The position numbers and the translations under genes were made by a program. From NCBI GenBank assembly GCA_039583875.1, contig CM077157.1, positions 76,508,346 through 76,572,345 of the forward strand: 64,000 bases of DNA, read 5' to 3'. The DNA comes from Platanthera guangdongensis. Lineage: Eukaryota; Streptophyta; Magnoliopsida; Asparagales; Orchidaceae. Position 1 is the stretch's first letter. Each line of letters begins with the position of its first letter. The notes under the pieces are model-generated. The model was not told the origin of the DNA. It worked only from the letters and a program-made list of their open reading frames with translations, and ran no database searches. Positions 1-9,092 of this stretch are shown here, piece by piece.

Positions 1-1668
1 AACTGCAGTAGGAGCCTGACATTCTGGAGGCACAGCAACAGTAGCAGAAGAGGCAGCAGACACAGAAATCTCAGCAGCAGCAGCAGTATCATCAGCAGCA
101 GGAGCAGAAGCAGCAGCAGCAATAGCATGAAGGCTTGCTTCATATGACATCTCCCCCTGCCTAGATGCAGATACATCTGTATCAAGGCACACTGCTGGAG
201 GTGCTTCCTGAGGAAGGAGGGAGGAAAGCCTGGCAGAGAGAGCTGCCACTGACAGTTGTAGAGGAGCCAAAGAGGTCTCTAAGAGCAGAGAGAGCCTGGG
301 GGCAATTAGCTCATACAACCTGTCAGCTAGGTCTGAGAGGTCTACATGCTCAATAGCAGGAGCAGAGGTAGATGGAATAGGGATGGCTGAGGATGCTGGA
401 AGTGGAGTACGGGGTAGTGGAATGGATGGCTCAGGAGTGGGGATAGTGGATATGGAGGATAAGGGGATGGATATGGATGGGGTGAAAGTTGGTTGGTCAA
501 TGATATAGTGGAGGAGATCTTGGAATGATGTTGAGGAGGAGGTGAATTCTAGAGGAGATGAGGGGGAATCATCCATGTAGGAGTCATCCAGAAGGGTGAA
601 GGATGGTATGGATGGAGAAAAAGTGACATCTGGTGGTGGATAGGAGAACAGAGGGTTGAAATGGTCTTCTGGGGGTGATGAAATGGTTGCTGGAGATGGA
701 ATTGATGTTGGAGATGGGCTGGAGATGGTAATGGTGGATGGAGGTGGAATGGTGGATGGAAGAGGAATGGTGGATGGAAGTGGAATGGTGGATGGAAGAG
801 GAATGGTGGATGGAAGTGGAATGGTGGATGGAAGAGGAATGGTGGATGGAAGAGGTAGGGTTGGACTTGGAGGAGAAGAAGAAGCAGCAACAGCAGCAGC
901 CAGGTCTTCTGCAGGAGCAGAGACCTGTGGGGGAGTGACTCTGTGAGTCCTAGTGCCTGAAGGAGCACTAGAGGAGGGCCTGCTTGGCTTGCTGATTTGC
1001 GTGTCCCACTTGCCAAAGAGGGCACAGGTGAGTCTCTTGGAGGCATTTATGTGCACTCCAGAGGAGACCAGCAAGGTAGGGCACCTGTTCTGCAGGAAGA
1101 CTCCAAGAATCCTTCCAAAATTAACAAAGCTTTTGTTTATTTTCTTCTTTATTAGGTCAAAGAAGACCTCTCCCCAGTTCAAACTTCTCTTATCCACCAG
1201 AGCTCCCATTAGGCAGAGCTGGTATCTGGATATGGTATCATGTGCAGATTGCTTTGCCAGCAGCACTTTCCCTACAACATCTGCTAGGATCCTGTATTCA
1301 ACAGACAGGTTCCTCTTGAATAACTTGCTAGGGTTTCCCTCTGGATGACCCATCCTGGCAAGTATATCAGAAAACTCCTCCCCAGATAATTCAGTAGTAT
1401 CATCTCCATTTCTTAGTCCAAAAACCTCTGTTAAAACTGTGGGGGTCAGAGGTACCTGAGTTCCAGCAATGGAGCCAACTATAGTAGAGTTGTCCAGATT
1501 ATGAGCAGTATAGACCCATTCCTTTATCTCATCTGAGGCCAGCTTTATCCTGGTGGTCATGAGGGCAGACAAATTCTGATCCTTGAATAAGCTCAGAATA
1601 TCTTGGAAAACTTGGTCAGTAGTGCTGAATGATTCCATATCAATGTCGAAGCCTGCATCAAACTTCAT
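1..1668 (-). CDS. Third ORF (env-like / plant transposon-type protein) of element A, C-terminus outside window
   Basis: Starting at the ATG at 1668, the minus frame is open for 556 codons to base 1 with no stop; I checked every codon by eye. It lies downstream of pol in the same orientation, where SIRE-type elements carry an extra, often called env-like, ORF. The first ~200 residues (MKFDAGFDIDMESF..., later IAGTQVPLTPTVLTEVFG) resemble the 'putative plant transposon protein' domain found in many plant genomes. Then comes a Pro/Ser-rich region, including a six-residue repeat PSTIPL encoded by tandem 18-bp units at about 728-860, and an Ala-rich tail. I see no convincing signal peptide or membrane span, so an envelope role is not shown. 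Function unknown. Confidence 0.75.
   Translation of the reverse strand, partial: MKFDAGFDIDMESFSTTDQVFQDILSLFKDQNLSALMTTRIKLASDEIKEWVYTAHNLDNSTIVGSIAGTQVPLTPTVLTEVFGLRNGDDTTELSGEEFSDILARMGHPEGNPSKLFKRNLSVEYRILADVVGKVLLAKQSAHDTISRYQLCLMGALVDKRSLNWGEVFFDLIKKKINKSFVNFGRILGVFLQNRCPTLLVSSGVHINASKRLTCALFGKWDTQISKPSRPSSSAPSGTRTHRVTPPQVSAPAEDLAAAVAASSSPPSPTLPLPSTIPLPSTIPLPSTIPLPSTIPLPSTIPLPSTIPPPSTITISSPSPTSIPSPATISSPPEDHFNPLFSYPPPDVTFSPSIPSFTLLDDSYMDDSPSSPLEFTSSSTSFQDLLHYIIDQPTFTPSISIPLSSISTIPTPEPSIPLPRTPLPASSAIPIPSTSAPAIEHVDLSDLADRLYELIAPRLSLLLETSLAPLQLSVAALSARLSSLLPQEAPPAVCLDTDVSASRQGEMSYEASLHAIAAAASAPAADDTAAAAEISVSAASSATVAVPPECQAPTAV
728..860 (-). repeat. 18-bp in-frame minisatellite in ORF3 of A
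   Basis: Tandem units of ATTCCTCTTCCATCCACC and close variants on the minus strand, about seven copies. The length is a multiple of three, so copy-number change keeps the reading frame and adds or removes PSTIPL hexapeptides. Confidence 0.85.
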
Positions 1669-2193
1669 TGCGGCTAGGACAACAACTGATACGGCCATTG
1701 TACCAGCAAAAATTCAACAAACAAAACGACCAAGCGTAGAACGGTTTGGAGGGAAGAAAATTCTTGCAGAGAAATTGAAAGCGCAAGAGAGAACGACGGC
1801 GAAAAATGAGTTTTATATTAGGGTTCGACGCAGAATTGGAAAGGTCGTTGAACTCAGTTCGACGATCGAGGCTTCTAAAGGAATCTGAAGAGACTCCAAC
1901 ATCGTCGATCTCCGTTCGACGATCTTGGAAGGCGTCGAGCTCCGTTCGACGATCGTTCAGTGAACATAATCGTCGAGTGTCGTTCGACGATCGTTGACCG
2001 GAAGAGATAGTTCATACTATCTGAGAGGCGCTGAACTCAGTTCGACGATTCTGGAAATCGTCGATCTCCGTTCGACGATCTTAGGGGAAATCGTCGAGCG
2101 CAGTTCAGAGATCAGAAAAATTCTAGACACTAAGAAAAAAAACAGAATTTTTGCCTAGTCTTGGTCAATTTTTAGCTTTCAAAATCTTGGTGA
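1669..2193 (-). other. Spacer between pol and ORF3 of A
   Basis: No coding frame. Bases 1846-2107 hold the hairpin array listed separately; 1669-1845 is ordinary AT-rich sequence. ORF3 may be read from a subgenomic or spliced RNA, but I could not pick out convincing splice sites. Confidence 0.5.
1846..2107. repeat. TCGTCGA/TCGACGA hairpin array, spacer copy
   Basis: Repeated inverted pairs with arms TCGTCGA and TCGACGA around a loop of about seven bases such as GCTCCGT or TCTCCGT, for example near 1891-1925, 1935-1955 and 2056-2080. The same motif recurs in gag (5570-5800) and in the LTR (8636-8926) of the same element. Confidence 0.85.
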
Positions 2194-5142
2194 TTATTTA
2201 AGACTTCCTCCATCTAACATTCCTAACTGATTTAGGAAGAAGGTGTGTTTCTTTTCATCCAAAGGCTTGGTGAAAATATCTCCCCTTTGTAAATCAGTTG
2301 GGATATATTGCAATTCAATTTTATTCTTTTCAACATTATCCCTTAAGAAATGATGCCTTATCTCTATGTGTTTTGTCCTACTATGGAGGACTGGATTTTG
2401 AGCTATGGAAATAGCACTTGTATTGTCACAAAAGATTTTTGACTTCTCTAAGTTGTAACCATAGTCTAGGAGTTGGTTTTGAATCCACAATATTTGTGAA
2501 CAACAACTGCCTGCAGCCATATATTCAGCTTCAGCAGTTGAGGTTGACACATATGTTTGTTTCTTACAAAACCAAGAGACAAGTCTATCACCAAGGAACT
2601 GACAAGTTCCACTGGTGCTTTTCCTGTCAATTCTGCATCCAGCATAATCAGCATCAGAGAATCCAGTTAAATCAAATGCTGAATCCTTTGGATACCAGAG
2701 ACCTAGATTTGGACAACTTTTAACATACCTGAGAATCCTCTTTACTAATGTTAGGTGTGACTCTCTAGGGCTTACTTGGAACCTAGCACATATACATGTA
2801 GCAAACATTATATCTGGTCTACTAGCTGTAAGATACAGTAAAGAGCCAATCATTGCTCTATATGTTGTCTGATCAACAAGTTTCCCATGTTCATCAGCAT
2901 CCAGTACAGCATTGGTAGGCATGGGTGTTTTCATACAAGATGCCTCAGACATACCAAATTTCTTAACCAGTTCATTAGCATATTTGGTTTGAGAAATAAA
3001 GATGCCTTCAGCATGTTGTTTGACTTGCAATCCTAGGAAGAAGGATAGCTCACCCATGCTACTCATCTCAAATTTAGAGTGCATCAGGTTAGAAAACCTT
3101 CTGCACAATTTTGAGTTAGTAGAACCAAAAATGATATCGTCTACATAAATTTGTACTAGTAGGGTATGAGACTTATGGGTTCTAATAAAAAGAGTTTGGT
3201 CTACTCTACCCCTTATAAAATTATTTTCCAAGAGAAAGCATGCTAAGGTCTCATACCATGCTCTAGGAGCTTGCTTGAGACCATATAATGCTTTATTTAG
3301 TCTAAAAACATAATCAGGGTAAGTTGGAGAGATAAAACCTGTAGGTTGTCTGACATAGACTTCCTCTTTGATGTCTCCATTTAAGAAAGCACTCTTGACA
3401 TCCATCTGATAAACCTTGAAGCCTTTGTGAGCTGCATAAGCTAAAAATATCCTGATGGCTTCCAATCTTGCAACAGGTGCAAAAGTCTGGTCGTAGTCAA
3501 TTCCTTCTTCTTGAGAATATCCCTGAGCAACTAGCCTTGCCTTGTTCCTTATTATTACTCCTTGATCATCCAGTTTATTTCTGAATACCCATTTTGTTCC
3601 AACAATGGAATGATCCTTGGGCTTTGGCACTAGTTCCCATACTTTGTTCCTCTCAAATTGATGCAACTCCTCTTGCATTGCAATGATCCAGTGTGGATCT
3701 TGCTCTGCATCTTGAATGGACTGAGGTTCAATTTGAGAAAGAAAGCAGGTGTGCAACAGGTTTTGGTTGACCTGATTTCTGGTTTGCACACCAGCTGAGA
3801 TTTCTCCAATTATTTGGGTAATTGGATGGTCTCTTGATGTTACTAAATCACCAGGGGGTGTTGATTGTTCACCAACCTGTGTTGTTGTTTCTTCTTGTGG
3901 TACAACAACTGGCTCTTCAAGTGGTGGCTCAATATGTTGAGTATTGCTTTCATCTTCACTGCTTTCTTCTTCTTGAGCAACCTGTAGCTTGTTCATATCT
4001 TCAACTAGAGAGTGTTCCTGCAAAGGTTCTATGGTAGAAGAAATCTTCTCCTTGAAAGACATGTTAGTTTCATCAAAAGAAATATGAACAGATTCCTCAA
4101 TTTTCAAAGATGATTTATTATAGACCCTATAGGCCTTGCTGATCATGGAGTATCCCAGAAACACTCCTTCATCAGCTTTGGCTTGAAATTTTGCTAAGTT
4201 TTTCTTGTCATTATTGTGAATATAGCAAATGCAACCAAAAATTCTAAAATAGTCAACTTTAGGTTTCTTCCCTTTGAGTAATTCATAGGGAGTCTTTCCC
4301 TTCAGTTTATGTATCAAACTTCTGTTCAGCACATAGTTGGAGGTGTTCACTGCCTCTGCCCAAAAGGATAGAGGTAGATGAGCATCTGACAACAATGTAG
4401 TGGCAGATTCAATAAGGGTTCTATTTTTCCTTTCAGCTACCCCATTTTGTTGAGGAGTTCTAGGAGCTGAGAAAGTATGCCTGATCCCTTCACTCTGACA
4501 GAACTCTTGCATAAGAAGAGAATCAAACTCTGTCCCATGATCACTTCTGATCAGGGCAATATGAGTATTGAACTCAATCTGTATACATTTGAGAAACTCT
4601 GTCAGACACTTAAAGTTATCAGACTTCTTCCTTAGAAAGAACACGCAAGTGAATCTAGAGAAGTCATCTACAACTACTAAAGTGTAGGATTTCCCTCCTA
4701 GGCTTTGTACTGTGATGGGTCCAAATAGATCCATGTGTAACAGATACAATATCTTAGGTGAATCACTCTTATTAAGTGACTTAAAACTGTTTTTAGTTTG
4801 CTTGCCTAATTGACAAGCCTTGCAGAGTCCTTCCTTCTTGTAGGGGCCAGAAGGTAGTCCTCTAACAAGGTTGTCCTTGGATAGCCTAGCAATAGTTCTA
4901 AGGTTTAGGTGTCCTAGTCTCTTATGCCATAAAACATTTGGTCTACAGACTGAATTAAACAAGCAGATATCTATATCAGTTGAAAGAAAATCTACTAAGT
5001 AGATGTTACCTTTCCTTATACCTGTCAACACAGTTGTGTTGTCCTCTGACTTGATTTTGCATAAGGTTTTGCTGAAGGTCACCTGGTAGCCTTCATCACA
5101 TAGCTGACTGATGCTGATCAGGTTGTGCTTCAATCCTTCCAC
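2194..5142 (-). CDS. pol: Integrase, reverse transcriptase and RNase H of element A
   Basis: An uninterrupted 982-residue frame. The integrase zinc finger is seen as HKRLGH ... [16 protein letters not shown] near residues 75-120. The catalytic core follows with HMDLFGP, DDFSRF, SDHGTEF and [13 protein letters not shown], supplying the D, D and E residues. RT shows [11 protein letters not shown] and the YVDDIIFG active site. RNase H has [20 protein letters not shown] and the KHIEIRHHF tail. It ends in a typical copia C-terminus. The true reading continues upstream in this frame to about 5264, where a frameshift separates it from the protease segment. Enzymes integrate and copy the element RNA inside virus-like particles. 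This frame looks functional; the block lies upstream. Confidence 0.93.
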   Translation of the reverse strand: MEGLKHNLISISQLCDEGYQVTFSKTLCKIKSEDNTTVLTGIRKGNIYLVDFLSTDIDICLFNSVCRPNVLWHKRLGHLNLRTIARLSKDNLVRGLPSGPYKKEGLCKACQLGKQTKNSFKSLNKSDSPKILYLLHMDLFGPITVQSLGGKSYTLVVVDDFSRFTCVFFLRKKSDNFKCLTEFLKCIQIEFNTHIALIRSDHGTEFDSLLMQEFCQSEGIRHTFSAPRTPQQNGVAERKNRTLIESATTLLSDAHLPLSFWAEAVNTSNYVLNRSLIHKLKGKTPYELLKGKKPKVDYFRIFGCICYIHNNDKKNLAKFQAKADEGVFLGYSMISKAYRVYNKSSLKIEESVHISFDETNMSFKEKISSTIEPLQEHSLVEDMNKLQVAQEEESSEDESNTQHIEPPLEEPVVVPQEETTTQVGEQSTPPGDLVTSRDHPITQIIGEISAGVQTRNQVNQNLLHTCFLSQIEPQSIQDAEQDPHWIIAMQEELHQFERNKVWELVPKPKDHSIVGTKWVFRNKLDDQGVIIRNKARLVAQGYSQEEGIDYDQTFAPVARLEAIRIFLAYAAHKGFKVYQMDVKSAFLNGDIKEEVYVRQPTGFISPTYPDYVFRLNKALYGLKQAPRAWYETLACFLLENNFIRGRVDQTLFIRTHKSHTLLVQIYVDDIIFGSTNSKLCRRFSNLMHSKFEMSSMGELSFFLGLQVKQHAEGIFISQTKYANELVKKFGMSEASCMKTPMPTNAVLDADEHGKLVDQTTYRAMIGSLLYLTASRPDIMFATCICARFQVSPRESHLTLVKRILRYVKSCPNLGLWYPKDSAFDLTGFSDADYAGCRIDRKSTSGTCQFLGDRLVSWFCKKQTYVSTSTAEAEYMAAGSCCSQILWIQNQLLDYGYNLEKSKIFCDNTSAISIAQNPVLHSRTKHIEIRHHFLRDNVEKNKIELQYIPTDLQRGDIFTKPLDEKKHTFFLNQLGMLDGGSLK

Positions 5143-5376
5143 ATATGCTACCTTCTTGAAGGTTACTGATCCAATCTGTACTGCACCATATCCCTTAGTT
5201 TGTCCAAAGTTGGAATCACCAAAGATAACTTTGGGTCCAAGCTTGGCTCTGAAGGATGTGAGGTTGTCTTATTCCCTGTCATGTGCTTAGAGCACCCACT
5301 ATCCAAATACCATTGCTGGTTAGATGTTGGATAGGTCTTCTCCTGCACATGAAACAATTCACTTGTTTTTGACCCA
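5143..5376 (-). pseudogene. Protease segment of A, out of frame on both sides
   Basis: The aspartic protease signature [13 protein letters not shown] reads at about 5316-5278 but in a different frame from both gag and the integrase-RT frame. Gag stops at 5359-5361 just after an A-run (AAAAA, about 5372-5368). The protease frame opens there and lasts only to about 5264, after which similarity to copia protease continues in the integrase frame down to 5143. Gag and integrase share one frame, so the two shifts cancel. The simplest reading is two compensating indels in this copy. A programmed shift at the A-run cannot be excluded, but it would not explain the second shift. Confidence 0.75.
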
Positions 5377-7449
5377 GTTTACCTTGGGCCTAGGTTGATA
5401 ACCTCTAAATTCAGAAATAAAAGACATCCCTAGCTGACTCTTATATCCTTCATGATGATATCTCCTTGGAGGTAAAATCCATTCAGTATAAGGGTTGAAG
5501 GTTTGGGATGAAGAACCCTTAGGATTAAATTTTGATTTGGCTTTGACAAAATTTCCAGAGTTCTGACCTCTGTTCGACGATCTTGGAGCTGCGTTCGACG
5601 ATCTTGGGTCAGATCGTCGAGCTCCGTTCGACGGTCGACTATGGCTGAGGTCAGGTATATGAGATCGTCGAGCTGCGTTCGACGACTTTGGCTGAGATCG
5701 TCGACCTGCGTTCGACGATTTTTCCTGAGATCGTCGAGCTGCGTTCGGCGATCGTCGATCTTCATTCGGCGATCGTCGATCTCCGTTCGACGATTTCTGC
5801 TGGGACTTGGTTTTCTGAGGCAGATCAGAATTTTTCCTAGCAACCTCTACAACTCCCTTTCCCTTGCTAGAAATAAACTTGATGGGAGTTGTTAGGACTA
5901 TAGGTTGGCTGGATGAAGCACCCAAGCCCAGTGTACTGTTGAATCTAGAGTTCACTGTGCTTGTGATGTCCATCAGCTTGATGCTTCTCCCATTAAGGGA
6001 TTCTTCAAGCTTCTTGGCCTCAGAGAGCTCACTTTTCAGTGTAGCTATCTGTTCCCTACAGTTCTCCAACTCCTGAGAGAGTTTGAGGTTTTCTGACTTT
6101 AAACCATTATGTTCAGATAATTGATTTCTGAGAGAGATAATCTCTTTCTCAGACTTTAGCAGGTCTAAATATAGTGTTTTAAATTCAGATTTAAAATCTT
6201 CTGAAGTAAAATCAAAAGAACTAATTACCTGATCTTCTTCAGGTTGAGTTTCTGAGTCTGACTCTGTCTCTTCATCCTCTGAATTGTATTGTGAGGCATT
6301 AATTGCCATCATGCAGAATTCCTTTTCTTCTGCATCATCCTCATCATCACTGGAGCTGGATGAGGCTTCTGATTCCTCTTCTGTCTCACTCCAGGATTCA
6401 GCAACAAACTCTTTTCTTGTATGCTTATTTTTGCTTGAAGAGGGCTTGCCATTTCCATTCCTTTTGCAGTCTTTCTCCTTTCTTCTTTCTTTTCTGTCCC
6501 TTCTGTCCTTGTTCTTGTTCTCTGGACAGTCATGAACTATGTGCCCTGGTTTCCTGCAACCAAAGCAGATAATGTCTTTGTTATTGCCAATGGACTTGTC
6601 ATACCTTGGCTTATCCTGCTCCTTGTATGATCTTCTTCTGAAGTCCTTTCTGGCCATCTTGTAGAATCTTTTGGCCAACAAGCTGAGAAGTTCATCATTG
6701 CATGTAGCTTTTTCTTCAGGCAGATCCTCAGTTGCCTTGAAGGCTATGGTTTTCTCTTTCCTTGTGGCTGGTGAAGCAGCCTTCTGTTCTTCCTCTCTAT
6801 TCTTGATGAGTAGCTCATAAGATTTGAGCTTACCCAACAAGGCTTCAGTGGTGATCTCATTTAGACTTCTGGCATCCTTAATTGGCCAGATTCTTGAGTC
6901 ACAAGTGCTGGGGAAGCACATTAGGATCTTATCATTAAGTTCTGTCAGAGAAATCTCTTTGTCCAATATCCTTAGCTCACTGACAATTAGACTCAATCTG
7001 TTGTACATGTCTCCCACTGACTCAGTCTCTCCCTTATTGAAGTTCTCATATTGGGAGATGAGATGGGATCTTCTGTCCTTTCTCTCATCAGCTGAGCCTG
7101 AGATAATTTCTGAGAGCTTGTCCCAAATCTCCTTGGCTGAGTTGCATTCAGCTACCTTTTGGAATATGTCATCTGACATTGTCTGGGCTAGGATGTTCAT
7201 AGCCTTGGCATCAGCTACTTTCCACTTTTTGATGTCAGCATCTGTTCCTGATGGAGGTGGAACATCATTTGTACTTGTGCTTTCTGGGGGTCTTGGACAC
7301 ACTGTCAAAACAGAATTGAAAATATCTTCGTCAATTGAATTCATGTAAAGTCTAATCCTTGCCTTCCAAAGTGCAAACGTGGAAAGATTGCACACTGGAG
7401 GTCTGGTGCTAGCATAATCTTTGTTTTGGGCCATGATTTGTGCACACAA
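5359..7449 (-). CDS. gag: Gag of element A
   Basis: 696 codons from the ATG at 7449. The N-terminal half matches plant copia gag (UBN2-type), with blocks such as AKEIWDKLSEI and NKGETESVGDMYNRL. A CCHC zinc knuckle, CFGCRKPGHIVHDC, lies near residue 290 and should bind element RNA. It is followed by Lys/Arg-rich, acidic Ser/Glu-rich and coiled-coil-like stretches (about residues 300-500). Residues ~550-626 are an unusual run of DRRS/ARRS repeats made by the palindromic array at 5570-5800. Gag forms the particle shell. The length is at the long end for copia gag, as expected for SIRE-type elements. Confidence 0.88.
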   Translation of the reverse strand: MCAQIMAQNKDYASTRPPVCNLSTFALWKARIRLYMNSIDEDIFNSVLTVCPRPPESTSTNDVPPPSGTDADIKKWKVADAKAMNILAQTMSDDIFQKVAECNSAKEIWDKLSEIISGSADERKDRRSHLISQYENFNKGETESVGDMYNRLSLIVSELRILDKEISLTELNDKILMCFPSTCDSRIWPIKDARSLNEITTEALLGKLKSYELLIKNREEEQKAASPATRKEKTIAFKATEDLPEEKATCNDELLSLLAKRFYKMARKDFRRRSYKEQDKPRYDKSIGNNKDIICFGCRKPGHIVHDCPENKNKDRRDRKERRKEKDCKRNGNGKPSSSKNKHTRKEFVAESWSETEEESEASSSSSDDEDDAEEKEFCMMAINASQYNSEDEETESDSETQPEEDQVISSFDFTSEDFKSEFKTLYLDLLKSEKEIISLRNQLSEHNGLKSENLKLSQELENCREQIATLKSELSEAKKLEESLNGRSIKLMDITSTVNSRFNSTLGLGASSSQPIVLTTPIKFISSKGKGVVEVARKNSDLPQKTKSQQKSSNGDRRSPNEDRRSPNAARRSQEKSSNAGRRSQPKSSNAARRSHIPDLSHSRPSNGARRSDPRSSNAAPRSSNRGQNSGNFVKAKSKFNPKGSSSQTFNPYTEWILPPRRYHHEGYKSQLGMSFISEFRGYQPRPKVNWVKNK
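5570..5800. repeat. TCGTCGA/TCGACGA hairpin array inside gag coding sequence
   Basis: About eight inverted pairs of TCGTCGA and TCGACGA (some changed to CGGCGA) lie head to tail, separated by short spacers, wholly inside the gag frame. Translated on the minus strand they give repeated RRS tripeptides. The motif is the same as in the LTR and the spacer of this element. Confidence 0.9.
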
Positions 7450-7550
7450 AATCTAATAATAAAATACAAAAGAAAACAGATCTAGTTTGGGATCTTTGGG
7501 TTCAGGTGTTAGCCTGTACAACCAATCAGATATGGTATGTTTAACCAACC

Positions 7551-7564
7551 TGCCTCTGATACCA
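7551..7564 (-). other. Primer binding site of A (initiator Met tRNA)
   Basis: Minus strand TGGTATCAGAGGCA, two bases inside the LTR end at 7567. The first 11 bases match the usual complement of the 3' end of plant initiator Met tRNA. Confidence 0.85.
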
Positions 7565-7856
7565 ATTGAAAGTGCAACTAGATTTGATATACTCTAGAGG
7601 GGGGTGAATAGAGTATATGATATTTTAGTACTTTTAAAAACTTTTACAACAATTGTTGTAATAAGTGTGAGCAGGGAAGCAAATATAAATCTAATTACAG
7701 AACTAAGCTATGCAAAAACTAAGCACAGAAAAATCAAGGCCAGAAACAAAAAGTAAACAAGCAGAACCAGAGGACACAAGGAAATATAGTGGTTCCCCAA
7801 ACTTGGGTACATCCACTCTTCTACCACCCTAGGTAGGAATCCACTGCAGGATGAGT

Positions 7857-7980
7857 TGATCAGGTGTCCTGGGCACCAATGAGCTTTTGATAAGGTGCTC
7901 AAAAACCAAAGCAGATTTTTTGATCAGGTGTCTTGCCACCAATGAGCTTTTGACAAGGTGCTCAAAAACCAGATTCAAAC
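7857..7980. repeat. Tandem duplication (~64 bp x 2) in LTR A
   Basis: GATCAGGTGTC...CACCAATGAGC and the following AAGGTGCTCAAAAACCA occur twice head to tail with a few differences, downstream of the presumed transcription start. Confidence 0.8.
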
Positions 7981-8360
7981 TTTTGAAGGGAGTTTGAGAA
8001 ACCCTTTACAAACTGGGGGTGAGAGAGTGATGACAGTCTTCTCTTTCTCAAACAACTGAGAAGACTATGTGGATTGATGTCAAAGCTCCCCCTGAATCCT
8101 TGAAATCTTCAGGAAGAAAAGCTTTGCTGAGGGTGATAGGCCTTCAAAGGTAGAACTCCAGCAATAGATGATTTCAGCAATGGCTGAAATGTTGAGTGCC
8201 TGGAGTCTTGAAATGATGTTGGCCTTGAACAATTTGAAAGATGAAGAGATCTGAAGATTTTTGAAAGCTTGATCTCTTGATGAGTGTTCTTCAAAATTCT
8301 TTTTGACAGAAGATTTTGAAAGAGTCTCTGTAATCTGCATTGTGTATTCTCTCCTTGTTA

Positions 8361-8384
8361 ATCTCTATATATCATCTATATTGA
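8361..8384 (-). promoter_or_regulatory. Candidate TATA region of LTR A
   Basis: Minus strand reads GATGATATATAGAGATT around 8378-8362. It lies about 250 bases downstream of the hairpin array, as expected for U3 followed by a core promoter. Only motif and position support it. Confidence 0.45.
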
Positions 8385-8635
8385 TTCAAAAACATTCTGT
8401 CTTTTATTCTCTTTTCCTGAATAGAATATCATTCTCTGTCAAAGATAGTCGTTGGTCTGCATTGATTGCATCCTTAATTGCAAAAACTCTTCTGGAGGAA
8501 AGTCCACAGAATTATTCCTTGAAAGATCCCTTGAAACTTGGTCCAGAAATAAATGAAAACGGCTAGCAAATCTCTGAATTAATTGCAGAATAACTCCTGT
8601 CTGATTTGAATTTGAATTCTGGAAGTTAACTGAAA

Positions 8636-8926
8636 TCGTCGAACTGAGCTCTGCTATCGTCGAGCTGAGCTCAGCAAACTGGAAAACTCAAGCAGCAAAA
8701 TAATCGTCGATCTGAGCTCAAAGATCGTCGAACTGAGCTCAGAGATAAAGATCCAATGCAGAGTCAAAATCGTCGAACTGAGCTCACCGATCGTCGAATG
8801 GAGTTCGACGATATTATGAAGTTGAGCTCAGCGATCGTCGAGTGGAGCTCGACGATCTGCCGAAGTTGAGCTCGACGATCGTCGATCTGAGTTCGACGAA
8901 TCGTCGTGCTGAGCTCGACGATCAGA
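8636..8926. repeat. TCGTCGA/TCGACGA hairpin array in U3 of LTR A
   Basis: About ten copies of ATCGTCGA followed by CTGAGCTC, TGGAGTTC or similar and often TCGACGAT, giving both 7-bp hairpin arms and the short palindrome GAGCTC. Several units abut directly (about 8781-8925). Confidence 0.9.
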
Positions 8927-9092
8927 CTTAGTCTCCAGACAGAAAAACTTGGTCTTCAGGGCAGCTTCCAATCCTAGACTTCTAACCCTTAGACTCAATT
9001 CTAATTGACCTATTAAGCTATACATAAGGTCAAACAAAGGTTCCTAGAGACATAGTGATCCTGACCCAAATTAGTAATAGGGTGTTCCAACA

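Larger units (their letters stand above)
1..9092 (-). mobile_element. Ty1/copia SIRE-type retrotransposon A, 3' part cut by window edge
   Basis: Read on the minus strand the order is 5' LTR (9092-7567), primer site, gag, protease-integrase-RT-RNase H, a hairpin-rich spacer and a long third ORF that leaves the window. The 3' LTR must lie left of base 1. Copia domain order (integrase before RT), an initiator-Met primer site, the C-run motif near the LTR end (about 7596-7608) and an extra ORF after pol place it in the SIRE/Maximus group. The flanking DNA from 9093 on is the interior of another element's third ORF on the opposite strand, so A is a later insertion into B. The other flank and target duplication are outside the window. 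Confidence 0.9.
7567..9092 (-). repeat. 5' LTR of element A (1526 bp)
   Basis: Runs from TGTTGGAACACCC at 9092 to ...CACTTTCA at 7567 on the minus strand, with TG...CA ends and the primer site next to it. The C-run motif (CACCCCCCTCTAG) is at about 7596-7608. Order in transcription direction: U3 with the hairpin array (8926-8636), a TATA-like stretch near 8368, then a partly duplicated leader. No second LTR is in the window, so age cannot be judged. Confidence 0.88.

Noticed and set aside
549..1046. Pro/His-rich 165-codon minus frame and several short plus frames over 650-950
   Set aside because: They are shadows of the third ORF of A in other frames over the 18-bp minisatellite.
1846..2107. 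CRISPR-like look of regularly spaced short palindromes (also 11546-12435 and others)
   Set aside because: The units lie inside plant retrotransposon LTRs and coding sequence, spacing is irregular, spacers are themselves repeats, and no cas gene is present.
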